Origin: Pseudomonas pseudonitroreducens
GTDB taxonomy: Bacteria > Pseudomonadota > Gammaproteobacteria > Pseudomonadales > Pseudomonadaceae
NCBI RefSeq assembly: GCF_021603645.1
Contig: NZ_BQHJ01000005.1
Span: forward strand, 310,001 to 374,000
Direction of reading: 5' to 3'
DNA: 64,000 nucleotides
Shown here piece by piece: positions 37,846 to 46,002 of the stretch. The notes under the pieces are model-generated. The model was not told the origin of the DNA, searched no databases, and saw only the letters and a program-made list of their open reading frames with translations. A program made the position numbers and the translations under genes. Numbering within the stretch: the stretch's first letter is position 1; each line of letters starts with the position of its first letter.

Positions 37846-39087
37846 TCACACCTCCAGGGTGGCGGACTGGCGCAGCGAACGCAGCAGCATGCCGAACAGG
37901 GTCAGTGTCGCGGCGCAGAACAGCGCTACTGCCCAGGCTACCGGCAGGCCCCATTGCAGGTGGCCGATGGCCGCCGGAATCGCCAGCGAACACAGCCACA
38001 GCAACTGCCAGCGGCCATTGCCAGGCGCGCCTTCCAGACTGCGGCCGAGTACCCACAGCGAGGCGATGATCCACAGCGCACCGACGACTTTCCAGGCCAG
38101 CGGCAACTGGTAGGCGAAGGCCAGGAAGCCCATGCCCAGCGCCATCAGCAGAAGCATCTGCAGCAGGCAATAGAAGGCCGTTGCAGCGGAAATGCGCGGG
38201 CGATAGATGCGGAATGCAGTGATGTCGTGGGGCGGTTTCGGATCGAGGCGCTCGGCGGCAGCCGGACGCCAGCCGGGGCGGGCGAACCAGACGCGAATTC
38301 GGTCTTTCCAGTTATCGGCCAGGCGGGCATCGGCGAGCAGGTCACGGTACTTGTGGAGGTTCGCCTTGAGCGGGTCGAAGGTTTTCAGCTGGCCGTGGAT
38401 GCCATAGATGATCGGCTCCTCCGACGCCGGGCGCTCCTTGGCGAAGGTGCCGAACAGATGGTCCCAGAGCATCAGCACGCCGCCGTAATTCTTGTCCACG
38501 CAGTAGGCGTTCTGGCCGTGGTGCACGCGGTGGTTGGACGGCGAGGCGAAGCACTGGTCGAACCAGCCGAGGCTGCCGATGTGGCGGGTGTGAATCCAGA
38601 ACTGGTAGCCGAGGATCACCGCGCCGGCGACGATGAACACGCTCGGCGGAATGCCGATCAGCGCCAGCGGCCAATAGAACAACCAGTTGGTGAGGAAGCC
38701 CGTGCTGGTCTGGCGCAACGCCGTGGAGTAATTGAATTCCTCGCTGGAGTGGTGCACCACGTGGGACGCCCAGACCAGGTTGACCTCGTGGCCCATGCGG
38801 TGGTGCCAGTAGTAGCAGAAGTCGTAGCCGAGCAGGCCGATGACCCAGACCCACCACTGCGAGGTGGAGAGGTCGAACAGCGCCAGGTACTGGTAGGCCA
38901 GCAGGTAGATGCCGAAGTTCAGGGCGCGCACGAACAGGTTGACCACCTGGCCGCTGAGCCCCAGCGACGCGCTCGACAGGCTGTCGGAGAGAGCGAAGGT
39001 CTGGCGCCGCCGCCAGACGCTCCAGAGCAGTTCGACCAGCAGCAGCACAAGGAACGCCGGCACGGCGTAGACGATCATGTTGGGCAT
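37846..39087 (-). CDS. Sterol desaturase/fatty acid hydroxylase family membrane di-iron enzyme
   Basis: This 413-residue protein has the histidine clusters of the family: HHRMGH (H95, H96, H100), SHVVHH (H109, H112, H113), IHTRH (H166, H169) and NHRVHH (H186, H189, H190). These coordinate two irons for O2-dependent hydroxylation or desaturation of lipids. Five or more membrane helices are visible. An additional C-terminal membrane region of about 100 residues (about 300-405) extends beyond the usual 250-300-residue core. GGAGG seven bases ahead of the ATG supports the start. Coupling to a small membrane protein and a DUF1302/DUF1329 pair suggests a role in metabolism of a hydrophobic compound. 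Confidence 0.85.
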   Translation of the reverse strand: MPNMIVYAVPAFLVLLLVELLWSVWRRRQTFALSDSLSSASLGLSGQVVNLFVRALNFGIYLLAYQYLALFDLSTSQWWVWVIGLLGYDFCYYWHHRMGHEVNLVWASHVVHHSSEEFNYSTALRQTSTGFLTNWLFYWPLALIGIPPSVFIVAGAVILGYQFWIHTRHIGSLGWFDQCFASPSNHRVHHGQNAYCVDKNYGGVLMLWDHLFGTFAKERPASEEPIIYGIHGQLKTFDPLKANLHKYRDLLADARLADNWKDRIRVWFARPGWRPAAAERLDPKPPHDITAFRIYRPRISAATAFYCLLQMLLLMALGMGFLAFAYQLPLAWKVVGALWIIASLWVLGRSLEGAPGNGRWQLLWLCSLAIPAAIGHLQWGLPVAWAVALFCAATLTLFGMLLRSLRQSATLEV

Positions 39088-39238
39088 GTTTCTGCCTCCT
39101 TTTTTTGTTGCACGGAGGCTAACGCGATGCGCCAGGGCGGGCGTGATGCAGGGCGCCAGTGCGCATGTCGCGTGACGTCAATCATCGCGGAATTCGGAGG
39201 ATTGATGACGCGGTATAGCGGCTTGGTGGGTTGACTCG

Positions 39239-39334
39239 CGTAGGGCGTATAACCGCTTGCGGTTATCCGCCGATGTTCATGCACACAAGGCAAACAGGCC
39301 GGCGGATAACGCTTGGGGCGTTATGCGCCCTACG
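39239..39334. repeat. ATAAC/GTTAT palindromic repeat, copy 2 (full length)
   Basis: This 96-bp element begins CGTAGGGCG and ends CGCCCTACG, with two internal hairpin halves (GTATAACCGCTTGCGG.. and GGCGGATAACGCTTGGGG..) separated by a variable spacer. Perfect 9-bp terminal inverted repeats make it MITE-like. Confidence 0.85.
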
Positions 39335-39370
39335 TTCTGCCGAGCCTTGCACGGCATCTCAGGAGAGCGC

Positions 39371-39394
39371 TTCGCGAGCAAGCTCGCTCCTACA
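39371..39394 (-). repeat. Single REP unit
   Basis: A single inverted GAGCAAGCTCGC-type REP lies 14 bases downstream of the AraC gene's stop. With the palindromic element at 39239-39334 it accounts for the otherwise gene-free 39088-39407 interval. Confidence 0.85.
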
Positions 39395-39407
39395 AAGGGC
39401 GGGGCGA

Positions 39408-40427
39408 TCAGCCGGCGCGCAGGGTCTTGCGGAAGTCTGCCGGGGAGATGCCGCGGGACTGGCGGAAGGCGTGGCTGAAGGCGCTGGCCTGGGAGAAGCC
39501 GAGCATCAGGGCGATCTCCATGACGCTGGAATCGGTGCGCCGCAGGTAATGGTCGGCCAGTTCCATGCGCATGGTCTCCAGCACCTGGGAGAAACTTTCG
39601 CCTTCGGCGGCCAGCTTGCGCTGCAGGGTTCGCGGCGACATGGCCAGCTCGCTGGCCAGCCCCTCCAGGCTGACTTCGCCCCCGGGCATGTGCTCGATCA
39701 GTAGCGCCCGCAGCCGTCCGATCACCGAGAATGGGGCGTAGGAGCGGCCCAACTGCAGGTCCGCTTCCAGCAGCAGGCTCTTGTGGGTGCGCGGGTCGGC
39801 GCCCTGGATGCGCGCGGCGAGCATCGCCTCGGGGAAAACCAGTGCGTTGCGCGGGGCGTTGAACTGCACGGGGCAGCCGAAGAAGTCGTCGTAGAGAGCG
39901 GCGTCGCCCTGCGCTGGGTGAATCATCTGCACTTCCAGCAGCGCTGCGCTGCTGCCGATCAGCCAGCGGCCGAAAGCCGTCCAGCCCGCCAGCACGGCGT
40001 CCTGCTGGCAGGCGCAGTAGGGTTCCAGCTCGGTGATGCGCTGGTCCTCCAGCAGCACCCGGCCGTCGCCGATGACGATATGTGTCTGGCTCGACGGGCT
40101 GTCGAAGACGATCTTGCCGAAGCGCCGGATCATGCTCATGGACTCGCCCAGCGTCGCACTGGTCATTGATACCGCCCCCAGCACGCCGTAGCTGCCGGGG
40201 CGAACCGCTGCGCCCACCAGCAGGCCGAAGTGCGGCAGGCCGCTCATGCGCACCGCCAGCTCCAGCAGGGCCCGCAGCTGGTGCATAGGGATGCGCAGGA
40301 TCGGGTCGGCGAGGCGTTCGCGCTGCAGGCCGATTTCGTTCAGCAGCAGTTCGCCGTCACAGCCGTATTGCTCGGCGGTGTTCAGCACGTGGTTGACGAA
40401 GGCGGCGCTGGCGGTGGCGGGATGCAT
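39408..40427 (-). CDS. AraC family transcriptional regulator (OruR/GadR-type, arabinose-binding-like N-terminus)
   Basis: This 339-residue protein has an N-terminal effector domain of the type found in OruR and related regulators (VLGAVSMTSATLGESMSMIRRFGKIV, EPYCACQQDAVLAGW). The C-terminal AraC domain (about 235-336) contains SLEGLASELAMSPRTLQRKLAAEGESF and EIALMLGFSQASAFSHAFRQSRGISPADFR. It lies on the same strand upstream of the sterol-desaturase gene and downstream of the SDR gene, and may control either. Ligand is unknown; a lipophilic or carboxylate compound is plausible. Confidence 0.85.
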   Translation of the reverse strand: MHPATASAAFVNHVLNTAEQYGCDGELLLNEIGLQRERLADPILRIPMHQLRALLELAVRMSGLPHFGLLVGAAVRPGSYGVLGAVSMTSATLGESMSMIRRFGKIVFDSPSSQTHIVIGDGRVLLEDQRITELEPYCACQQDAVLAGWTAFGRWLIGSSAALLEVQMIHPAQGDAALYDDFFGCPVQFNAPRNALVFPEAMLAARIQGADPRTHKSLLLEADLQLGRSYAPFSVIGRLRALLIEHMPGGEVSLEGLASELAMSPRTLQRKLAAEGESFSQVLETMRMELADHYLRRTDSSVMEIALMLGFSQASAFSHAFRQSRGISPADFRKTLRAG

Positions 40428-40518
40428 GGCGTGTGGGGCGATCCGGTGGTCCGGTTGGAGAGCGGGTGCAATCTAGCAAGTCGGGCGCCGCCGAAGCCAG
40501 CGGCGTCCGTCGGCACGC

Positions 40519-41223
40519 TCAGACGCGGCCGCTGACCGGAATCCCGGCGCCGGTGATGGCGGCGGCCGCATCGCTGAGCAGGAAGAGGATCACCCCCGCC
40601 AGTTGTTCGGCCGTGACCCAGCGGCCGAAGTCCGCCTCGGGCATGGCGGCGCGGTTCTGCGGCGTGTCGATGATGCTCGGCAGCACCGCGTTGACCGTGA
40701 CGCCCTGGTCCTTGAGCTCCTCGGCGAGGCTTTCGGTCAGGCGCAGCACGCCGGCCTTGGAGGCGGCGTAGGCGCCCATGCCGAAACCGGCGCGACTGGC
40801 CGCGCCGGCGCCGAGGTTGACGATGCGCCCGGCGGCGGACTGGCGAATCAGCGGCAGCAGCGCCTGGCAGGCGCACAGGGCTGTGCGCAGGTTGAGGGTG
40901 TAGAGACGATCCCAGCACTCGACATCGCCTTCGGCCAGAGTCTGCCAGGCAAAGCCACCGGCGACGTTCACCAGCGCGTCGAGCCGGCCGAAGCGCTCGT
41001 CGATCCGGCGCGCTGCGGCCTGGGCGTCGGCCAGCGAGGCGAGGTCGATGGCGGTCAGCAGCAGGGCGCCGTCGGGCGCGCGGAAGTCCGCGGGCGGTGC
41101 TTCGGCCCGGTCGATCAGCACAAGCTGTGCGCCGGCTGCGGCGGCCTGGTTGGCCAGCGCTGCACCGAGGTTGCCGAAGGCTCCGGTGATGGCGATGACG
41201 CGTTGCGAAAGCGATGGATGCAT
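40519..41223 (-). CDS. Short-chain dehydrogenase/reductase lacking the usual catalytic serine
   Basis: This 234-residue classical-size SDR has the cofactor motif ITGAFGNLG (13-20), NVAGG (86-90) and active-site YAASK with Tyr152 and Lys156. The position normally occupied by the catalytic serine, 13 residues before the tyrosine, is Ala139 in VNLGAGAASRAG. I recall a GAGAA motif in an SDR subgroup, so activity may persist with altered geometry. It is transcribed toward the AraC gene with a 91-bp gap. No specific substrate can be assigned. It begins about 130 bp from the end of the DUF971 gene. Confidence 0.82.
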   Translation of the reverse strand: MHPSLSQRVIAITGAFGNLGAALANQAAAAGAQLVLIDRAEAPPADFRAPDGALLLTAIDLASLADAQAAARRIDERFGRLDALVNVAGGFAWQTLAEGDVECWDRLYTLNLRTALCACQALLPLIRQSAAGRIVNLGAGAASRAGFGMGAYAASKAGVLRLTESLAEELKDQGVTVNAVLPSIIDTPQNRAAMPEADFGRWVTAEQLAGVILFLLSDAAAAITGAGIPVSGRV

Positions 41224-41356
41224 GATGAATGACGCTCGGTGGTTGACGTTCTTGTGGGTATGCTGCGAACGCTAATCATCCTGCCGCCGCGCGGCATGTT
41301 CCTGCGCGCCAGATTGGATGCGGCAGCGCGTCATCTGTGTGCCGGCCCGTGCGGAT

Positions 41357-41635
41357 TCAGGCCAGGCTGCGGAGATAGTCCCAGGGGTAGATCCCGCGGT
41401 CATGGCCGTCGTCGAACACCAATTGCACGCCGTAGCCCTGCAGGTTCAGCTGTTGCAGGGCTACGCCGGCCTGCACCAGCTCGATGCGGCCGTGCAGCCG
41501 CGCTGCCCGGCATTGCGAGCAGGGGCAGGCGCCGCGCAGGCGGGTGAAGGCAATGCATTGCTCGACGCCGTCATCCCAGCGGATGCGCAGTTCGCCGTCG
41601 GCGCTGGAACGATGCAGCGCGACCGGCGTGTTCAT
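41357..41635 (-). CDS. DUF971 family small protein
   Basis: This 92-residue protein is of the DUF971 type, also seen as the N-terminal domain of gamma-butyrobetaine hydroxylase and as a C-terminal domain of HCF101/ApbC-like Fe-S carriers. Visible motifs are LRIRWDDGVEQCIAFTRLRGACPCSQCRA (C-P-C-x2-C) and GYGVQLVFDDGHDRGIYPWDYLRSL. Its start overlaps the stop of the HEAT-repeat gene by four bases, so it is the last gene of the coupled ABC/HEAT/DUF971 operon. A role in Fe-S handling for the ferredoxin of this module is inference. Confidence 0.85.
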   Translation of the reverse strand: MNTPVALHRSSADGELRIRWDDGVEQCIAFTRLRGACPCSQCRAARLHGRIELVQAGVALQQLNLQGYGVQLVFDDGHDRGIYPWDYLRSLA

Positions 41636-42603
41636 GTGTGCTGTCCGAGTTGAGCGAGGGCGATGCGCACGGCCTTGCGGACTTCCGGGTCGCCGTCCTG
41701 CTCGGCGTTGCGCAGGGTGTCGATGGCATCGCCGCTGCCCAGCTCGCCCAGGGCCAGCGCGGCTTCCTTGCGCAGGTTGCTGATGCCGTGGCCGAGCACA
41801 ACCTTCAAACCCTCCAGCGCCGGCAGGTAGCGCAGCTTGCCCAGAGAACGGGCGGCGCGCAGGCGAACCTGCCAGAAGTCGTCTTCCAGTGCCTGCACCA
41901 GGGCTTCGCCGGCTTCGGGCAGGGCCAGCTTGCCGAGGGTGCCGGCGGCTTCCTCGCGCACTTGCCAGGCCGTATCGGCCAGGGCGGCCTGCAAGGCTGG
42001 CAGCACGCTGGCGTCGATCGCCAGACCCAGGGCGCCGGCGGCCGCGCGGCGGACCTCGGCGTCCGGGTCGTCGCGGGTCAGGCGCGCCAGGTGCGGCAGG
42101 GCGTCGGTGCGTTTGAGCCAGCCGAGGATGCCCACGGCTTCGCGGCGCACGCCGGCATCAGTGTCCTGCAGCGCAGTGAGCGCCGGTTCGGCGGCGGCTT
42201 CCAGGCGCAGTTCGCGCAAGGCGCGCAGAGCGCTGCGGCGGACGAAGATATCGCTGTGCGCAGCCCAGGGCAGCAGGCGCACGCCGGCTTCGCTGGTCTT
42301 CAGCTCGCTCAGGCTCTGGGCGGCAGCTTCACGCACGTCTTCGTCGCGGTCGGCCAGGGCTTGGCAGAGGGCATCGACGACCTCCGGCTCCTCCCAGGCC
42401 TCCAGCAGGCGTGCGGCTTCGGCGCGGACGCTGGCGGCGGCGTCGTGGGTCAGCGCGTGGGCGAGCCAGGGCAGGCCGTCAGGGTCTTCGAGGTCGGCCA
42501 GCTCGATCAGGGCGATGCGGCGCACGCCGGCGTCGGCGTCCTGCAGACGCGGTTGCAGGTCGAGGATGTCGGGGTTGTCTGTGCTGTGATTGAAGGCAGT
42601 CAT
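41632..42603 (-). CDS. HEAT-repeat (PBS-lyase type) scaffold protein
   Basis: This 323-residue cytoplasmic protein is composed of about ten 31-residue HEAT/PBS repeats with the recurring pattern DxDxxVRRxAAxALGxL, for example DTDAGVRREAVGILGWL, DPDAEVRRAAAGALGLA and DDFWQVRLRAARSLGKL. Such proteins are protein-protein scaffolds or assist cofactor chemistry. Its start overlaps the ATPase gene stop (ATGA) and its stop overlaps the DUF971 start, so it is a fixed part of the operon. Its association with a ferredoxin and an ABC importer is notable. Confidence 0.9.
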   Translation of the reverse strand: MTAFNHSTDNPDILDLQPRLQDADAGVRRIALIELADLEDPDGLPWLAHALTHDAAASVRAEAARLLEAWEEPEVVDALCQALADRDEDVREAAAQSLSELKTSEAGVRLLPWAAHSDIFVRRSALRALRELRLEAAAEPALTALQDTDAGVRREAVGILGWLKRTDALPHLARLTRDDPDAEVRRAAAGALGLAIDASVLPALQAALADTAWQVREEAAGTLGKLALPEAGEALVQALEDDFWQVRLRAARSLGKLRYLPALEGLKVVLGHGISNLRKEAALALGELGSGDAIDTLRNAEQDGDPEVRKAVRIALAQLGQHT

Positions 42604-43448
42604 ATGGCGAATCGCGGTATCCGTTGTGGAGTGGGCAGGCCCAGGGGCGTCAGGCGTGGCAGCTGGCGGCCGTCTTCGTGGCGCAGCAGTTCCAGACAGT
42701 GGCGCTTGAGCCGGGAAAATTCCGCGCTGGTGAGCAGGTCGGCGTGGCGCGGGCGTGGGAAGTCGAGGCGGATGTCTTCGAGGATGCGTCCGGGGCGCGG
42801 ACTCATGACCAGGATGCGGTCGGCAAGGAACAGCGCCTCGTCGATGTCGTGGGTGATGAACAGCACGCTGGTGCGCAGGCGCGTCCAGATGTCCAGCAGC
42901 AGTTCCTGCATCATCATCCGCGTCTGCGCGTCGAGGGCGCCGAAGGGTTCGTCCATCAGTAGCAGGCGCGGCTGGTTGATCAGCACGCGGGCGATTTCCA
43001 CGCGCTGCTGCATGCCGCCGGAGAGCTGCGAGGGCCAGCGTTCGGCGAAGCCGTTCAGACCGACCAGCTGGAGCATCTCGTCGGCCTGGCGATGGCGTTC
43101 GGAGCGGGGCACGCCGCGCATCTTCAGGCCGAAGGCGACGTTGTCGCGCACGCGCCGCCAGGGCAGCAGGGTGTGGTGCTGGAACACCATGCCGCGTTCG
43201 GGCGAGGGGCCGGCGACGCTGGCACCGTCCACTTCCAGCGTTCCGGCGCTGGGCGTCAAGTGCCCGGCCAGTGCTCCGAGCAGGGTGGACTTGCCGCAGC
43301 CGGAGGGGCCCAGCACGCAGACGAATTCGCCGGGCTCGATGGCGAAGCTCAGGGACTGCACGGCCTCGAAGGCGTCGCGGCCGCTGCCGAGATGGATCGA
43401 CAGGCCATCGACACGCACGCGCCCCGGCGCACTGGCAGGCAGCGTCAT
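42600..43448 (-). CDS. ABC transporter ATPase (nitrate/sulfonate/taurine type)
   Basis: This 282-residue ATPase has Walker A GPSGCGKST (47-55), Q-loop VFQHHTLLPWRRV, signature LSGGMQQRVEIARVL, Walker B LLLMDEPFGALD and H-loop FITHDIDEAL. It resembles SsuB/TauB. It powers the import system encoded by the adjacent permease and binding protein genes. The ATG at 43448 overlaps the permease stop by four bases; longer in-frame sequence lies inside the permease gene and is not used. The C-terminal ~30 residues (HEDGRQLPRLTPLGLPTPQ) are an extension typical of this subgroup. Confidence 0.92.
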   Translation of the reverse strand: MTLPASAPGRVRVDGLSIHLGSGRDAFEAVQSLSFAIEPGEFVCVLGPSGCGKSTLLGALAGHLTPSAGTLEVDGASVAGPSPERGMVFQHHTLLPWRRVRDNVAFGLKMRGVPRSERHRQADEMLQLVGLNGFAERWPSQLSGGMQQRVEIARVLINQPRLLLMDEPFGALDAQTRMMMQELLLDIWTRLRTSVLFITHDIDEALFLADRILVMSPRPGRILEDIRLDFPRPRHADLLTSAEFSRLKRHCLELLRHEDGRQLPRLTPLGLPTPQRIPRFAI

Positions 43449-44236
43449 GGCTTGCCTCCGGCCTGGCGCTGCCAGGGTGTGACGAGGCTGCCGAGCTGGC
43501 GCACCAGCAGGCTGCTGGCCATGCCGAGCACGCCGATCAGCAGCATGCCGACGACGATGTCGGGGTAGTTCTGCAAGGTGTAGGACTCCCAGGTGTAGTA
43601 GCCGATGCCCCATTGCCCGGAGATCATCTCGGCGGTCACCAGGCAGAACCACGAGGTGCCCATGCCGATGGCCAGGCCGGTGACGATGCTCGGTGCCGCG
43701 CCCGGCAGCACCACTTCGCGCAGCAGCGCCAGGCGCCCGGCGCCGAGGCTGCGGGCGGAAGCGAGCAGGCGCGGGTCGACCGCTTCCACGCCGTGGATGG
43801 TGTTGAGCAGGATGGGGAACAGCGCGCCGGTGAAGGTGATGAAGATCATCGACAGCTCGGAGCTGGGGAACATCAGGATCGCCAGCGGTATCCACGCCAC
43901 CGCCGGGATCGGCCGCAGCACTTCCAGCGGCGGCAGCAGGCTGTCGCGGGCCCAGCGGCCACGGCCGATGAGCAGGCCCAGGGCGATGCCGGCGAAGGCC
44001 GCCAGCAGGTAGCCGGCAAGTACCCGCAGCAGGCTGCTGCCCAGGTGGCGGCCGAGTTTGCTCGACTGCGCCAGGTTCCAGGCCGCTTCCAGCACATCAC
44101 GCGGGCCGGGCACGTTGGCGAAGGTGACCACGCCGAGGTTCACGTGGCGCGCGCTGAGCACCTGCCAGAACGCCAGGCAGACCAGCAGCGAGGCCAGGCG
44201 CAGGCTCCAGCGGGTGAGGGTGGTGGTGTTCATCAT
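43445..44236 (-). CDS. ABC transporter permease (SsuC/TauC-like)
   Basis: This 263-residue membrane protein has six or so helices and the EAA coupling motif in EAVDPRLLASARSLGAGRLALLREVVLPGAAPSIVTGLAIGMG. It belongs to the BPD_transp_1 family used for taurine, sulfonates, nitrate and related anions. It is coupled to the ATPase gene by a four-base overlap and lies 44 bases after the binding-protein gene. MM at the start leaves a choice of 44236 or 44233. Confidence 0.92.
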   Translation of the reverse strand: MMNTTTLTRWSLRLASLLVCLAFWQVLSARHVNLGVVTFANVPGPRDVLEAAWNLAQSSKLGRHLGSSLLRVLAGYLLAAFAGIALGLLIGRGRWARDSLLPPLEVLRPIPAVAWIPLAILMFPSSELSMIFITFTGALFPILLNTIHGVEAVDPRLLASARSLGAGRLALLREVVLPGAAPSIVTGLAIGMGTSWFCLVTAEMISGQWGIGYYTWESYTLQNYPDIVVGMLLIGVLGMASSLLVRQLGSLVTPWQRQAGGKP

Positions 44237-44280
44237 CGTTCTCCGTCGAGCCCCGGTGCGCGCGGCACCGGGGCTGCACC

Positions 44281-45687
44281 TCAGCGGCTGGCGACCGCCT
44301 GCTGGCTGGCAGCGGCGAAGTCGGCGACTTCCCCACCGTGCTGGCGGGCGAAGGCGTCGGCCTGTTCGTGCAGCAGGAAGGCGTCCAGCGCGCCGTCCTT
44401 GCCACGTACGAACCAGGCCTGGCTGGCCAGCAGCTTGATGCCGCTGTCGCTGGCCTGGGCGTAGACCGCGCGGATGTCCTTGCCTTGCTGCTTCAGTTCG
44501 GCGAGTTGCCCCAGTGCTTCCCTGGCGGTCGCATAGCTGCGCACTTTCGCTTCGCCGCGCACCCAGATCTGCGCGACCTTGCGCGTATCGCTGATCGGCT
44601 TGTTGGTCAGAGCGTCGTTACCCAGCAACGGTTGCTGCGCGTAGTTCTTCAGCGCGGCGTCGTAGTCGGCACCGGAGGCCTTGAAGGCGGCGCGGATGTA
44701 GCGGTCGTCGACGAACTGCTCGACGTTCAGGCCGCGGTCGGCTTTCTTCAGCAGCTTCAGGGTGTCGATGGCGGTGGTGACGGCCTGCCGGTATTCGGGC
44801 TTCCAGGTCAGGTCGCGGGTCTGCAGGCCGAGCGGGCCGTGGAACAGGTAGTTCACTTCGGCGGGAATGCCGGCGACCTTCTCGATCAGCTCGCTGTATT
44901 TCTCCGGGTCTTTCGCCAGCAGTTGGTTGGCTTCGTAGGTGGCGCGCAGGTAGGCCTCGACGATTTCCGGGTACTGCTGCGCGTAGTCGGCTTCCACCAG
45001 CGCGCCATGGAAGGTCGGCGCCTTGGCCTGGGAACCGTCGTAGATCTTGCGGGCGATGCCACGGCTTTCGAACAGCTCGGCGAAGGGCACGAAGTCGGCG
45101 TGGGCGGCGATCTTGTTGGCCTGCAGCGCGGAGCCGGCGACTTCCGGTGGCTGCGCGATGATGGTCACGTCTTTCTCCGGGTCCCAGCCTTGCGCCGCGA
45201 TGGCGCGCAGCAGCAGACCGTGGGCGGTGGAGGCGAAGGGCACGGAGATGGTCTGGCCCTTGAGCTCGGCCAGCGATTGCACCTTGGACGAGGCCGGGAC
45301 GACGATGCCGTTGCCGCTGCCCTCGATGCTCCCCGAGAGCACGCTGATGAACAGGCTGCGCTTGCCGGCGGCCTCGTGGGCGACGCCGTTGAGCGAGCCG
45401 GGGAAATCGGCCATGGCGCCGAAGTCGAGCTTGCCGGCGAGCATCTCGTTGGTCAGCGGCGCGCCGCTGGTGAAGTTCTTCCACTGCACGTCGTACTGCG
45501 CGTCCTGGTACTTGCCGTCGTGCGGCAGGTACTTGTCGAGCAGGCCGAGTTCGCGGATCAGCAGGCCGCCGGCGGCGCAGTTGATGGTGGTGTCCTGGGT
45601 GCCGATGGCGACGCGGATGGTCTCGCCGTGGGCGGTGATACTGGCAATGGCGAGCGCGAGGCCGGCCAGGGTGGTGCGCAAGGTCAT
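44281..45687 (-). CDS. ABC substrate-binding protein with NosL-like C-terminal domain
   Basis: This 468-residue protein has a signal peptide (about 1-22, AIASITAHGET) followed by an SsuA/TauA/NrtA-like binding domain (about 23-345: VAIGTQDTTINCAAGGLL, MLAGKLDFGAMADFPGSLNG). Ordinary members are about 320-340 residues. The last ~110 residues (AQIWVRGEAKVRSYATAREAL, SQAWFVRGKDGALDAFLLHE, AFARQHGGEVADF) resemble NosL, the periplasmic copper chaperone of nitrous oxide reductase. The domain has no cysteine, so copper binding is doubtful. It is the first gene of the SBP-permease-ATPase-HEAT-DUF971 transcript, separated from the ferredoxin gene by 315 bp of repeats. Confidence 0.85.
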   Translation of the reverse strand: MTLRTTLAGLALAIASITAHGETIRVAIGTQDTTINCAAGGLLIRELGLLDKYLPHDGKYQDAQYDVQWKNFTSGAPLTNEMLAGKLDFGAMADFPGSLNGVAHEAAGKRSLFISVLSGSIEGSGNGIVVPASSKVQSLAELKGQTISVPFASTAHGLLLRAIAAQGWDPEKDVTIIAQPPEVAGSALQANKIAAHADFVPFAELFESRGIARKIYDGSQAKAPTFHGALVEADYAQQYPEIVEAYLRATYEANQLLAKDPEKYSELIEKVAGIPAEVNYLFHGPLGLQTRDLTWKPEYRQAVTTAIDTLKLLKKADRGLNVEQFVDDRYIRAAFKASGADYDAALKNYAQQPLLGNDALTNKPISDTRKVAQIWVRGEAKVRSYATAREALGQLAELKQQGKDIRAVYAQASDSGIKLLASQAWFVRGKDGALDAFLLHEQADAFARQHGGEVADFAAASQQAVASR

Positions 45688-45811
45688 GGGAGTTCCCCTC
45701 GAATCATGAGTGTTGGAATCGTCTCCGCCGCAGGCCTTGCGGTGGGAAACGAGGGGCGGTGCATCAGGCGTCCGGCGGTGGGGCCGGATGGCGTTTCTTA
45801 TTGGGCCCTTT

Positions 45812-45880
45812 GTAGGAGCGAGCTTGCTCGCGAACAGCCTCGCCGCAGGAGTTGCTTCGCGAGCAAGCTCGCTCCTACAG
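45812..45880. repeat. REPIN-like inverted REP pair
   Basis: REPs at 45812-45835 and, inverted, at 45856-45879 lie between the binding-protein gene and the ferredoxin gene. With the element at 45901-45981 they fill most of the 45688-46002 gap. Confidence 0.9.
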
Positions 45881-45900
45881 GTTCGGTTCAGCGCAGCCCC

Positions 45901-45981
45901 GTAGGGCGAATAACCTGGAACAGGTTATCCGCCGGCTCCTTCCTGCACGGCGGATAACGCTGGCGCGTTATGCGCCCTACG
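45901..45981. repeat. ATAAC/GTTAT palindromic repeat, copy 3
   Basis: This 81-bp element begins GTAGGGCGAATAACCTGGAA and ends GTTATGCGCCCTACG. It has two hairpin halves (ATAACCtggaacaGGTTAT and ATAACGctggcgCGTTAT) joined by a GGCTCCTTCCTGCAC spacer. Confidence 0.88.
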
Positions 45982-46002
45982 GGAGCCGGTGCGACTGCTG
46001 GA

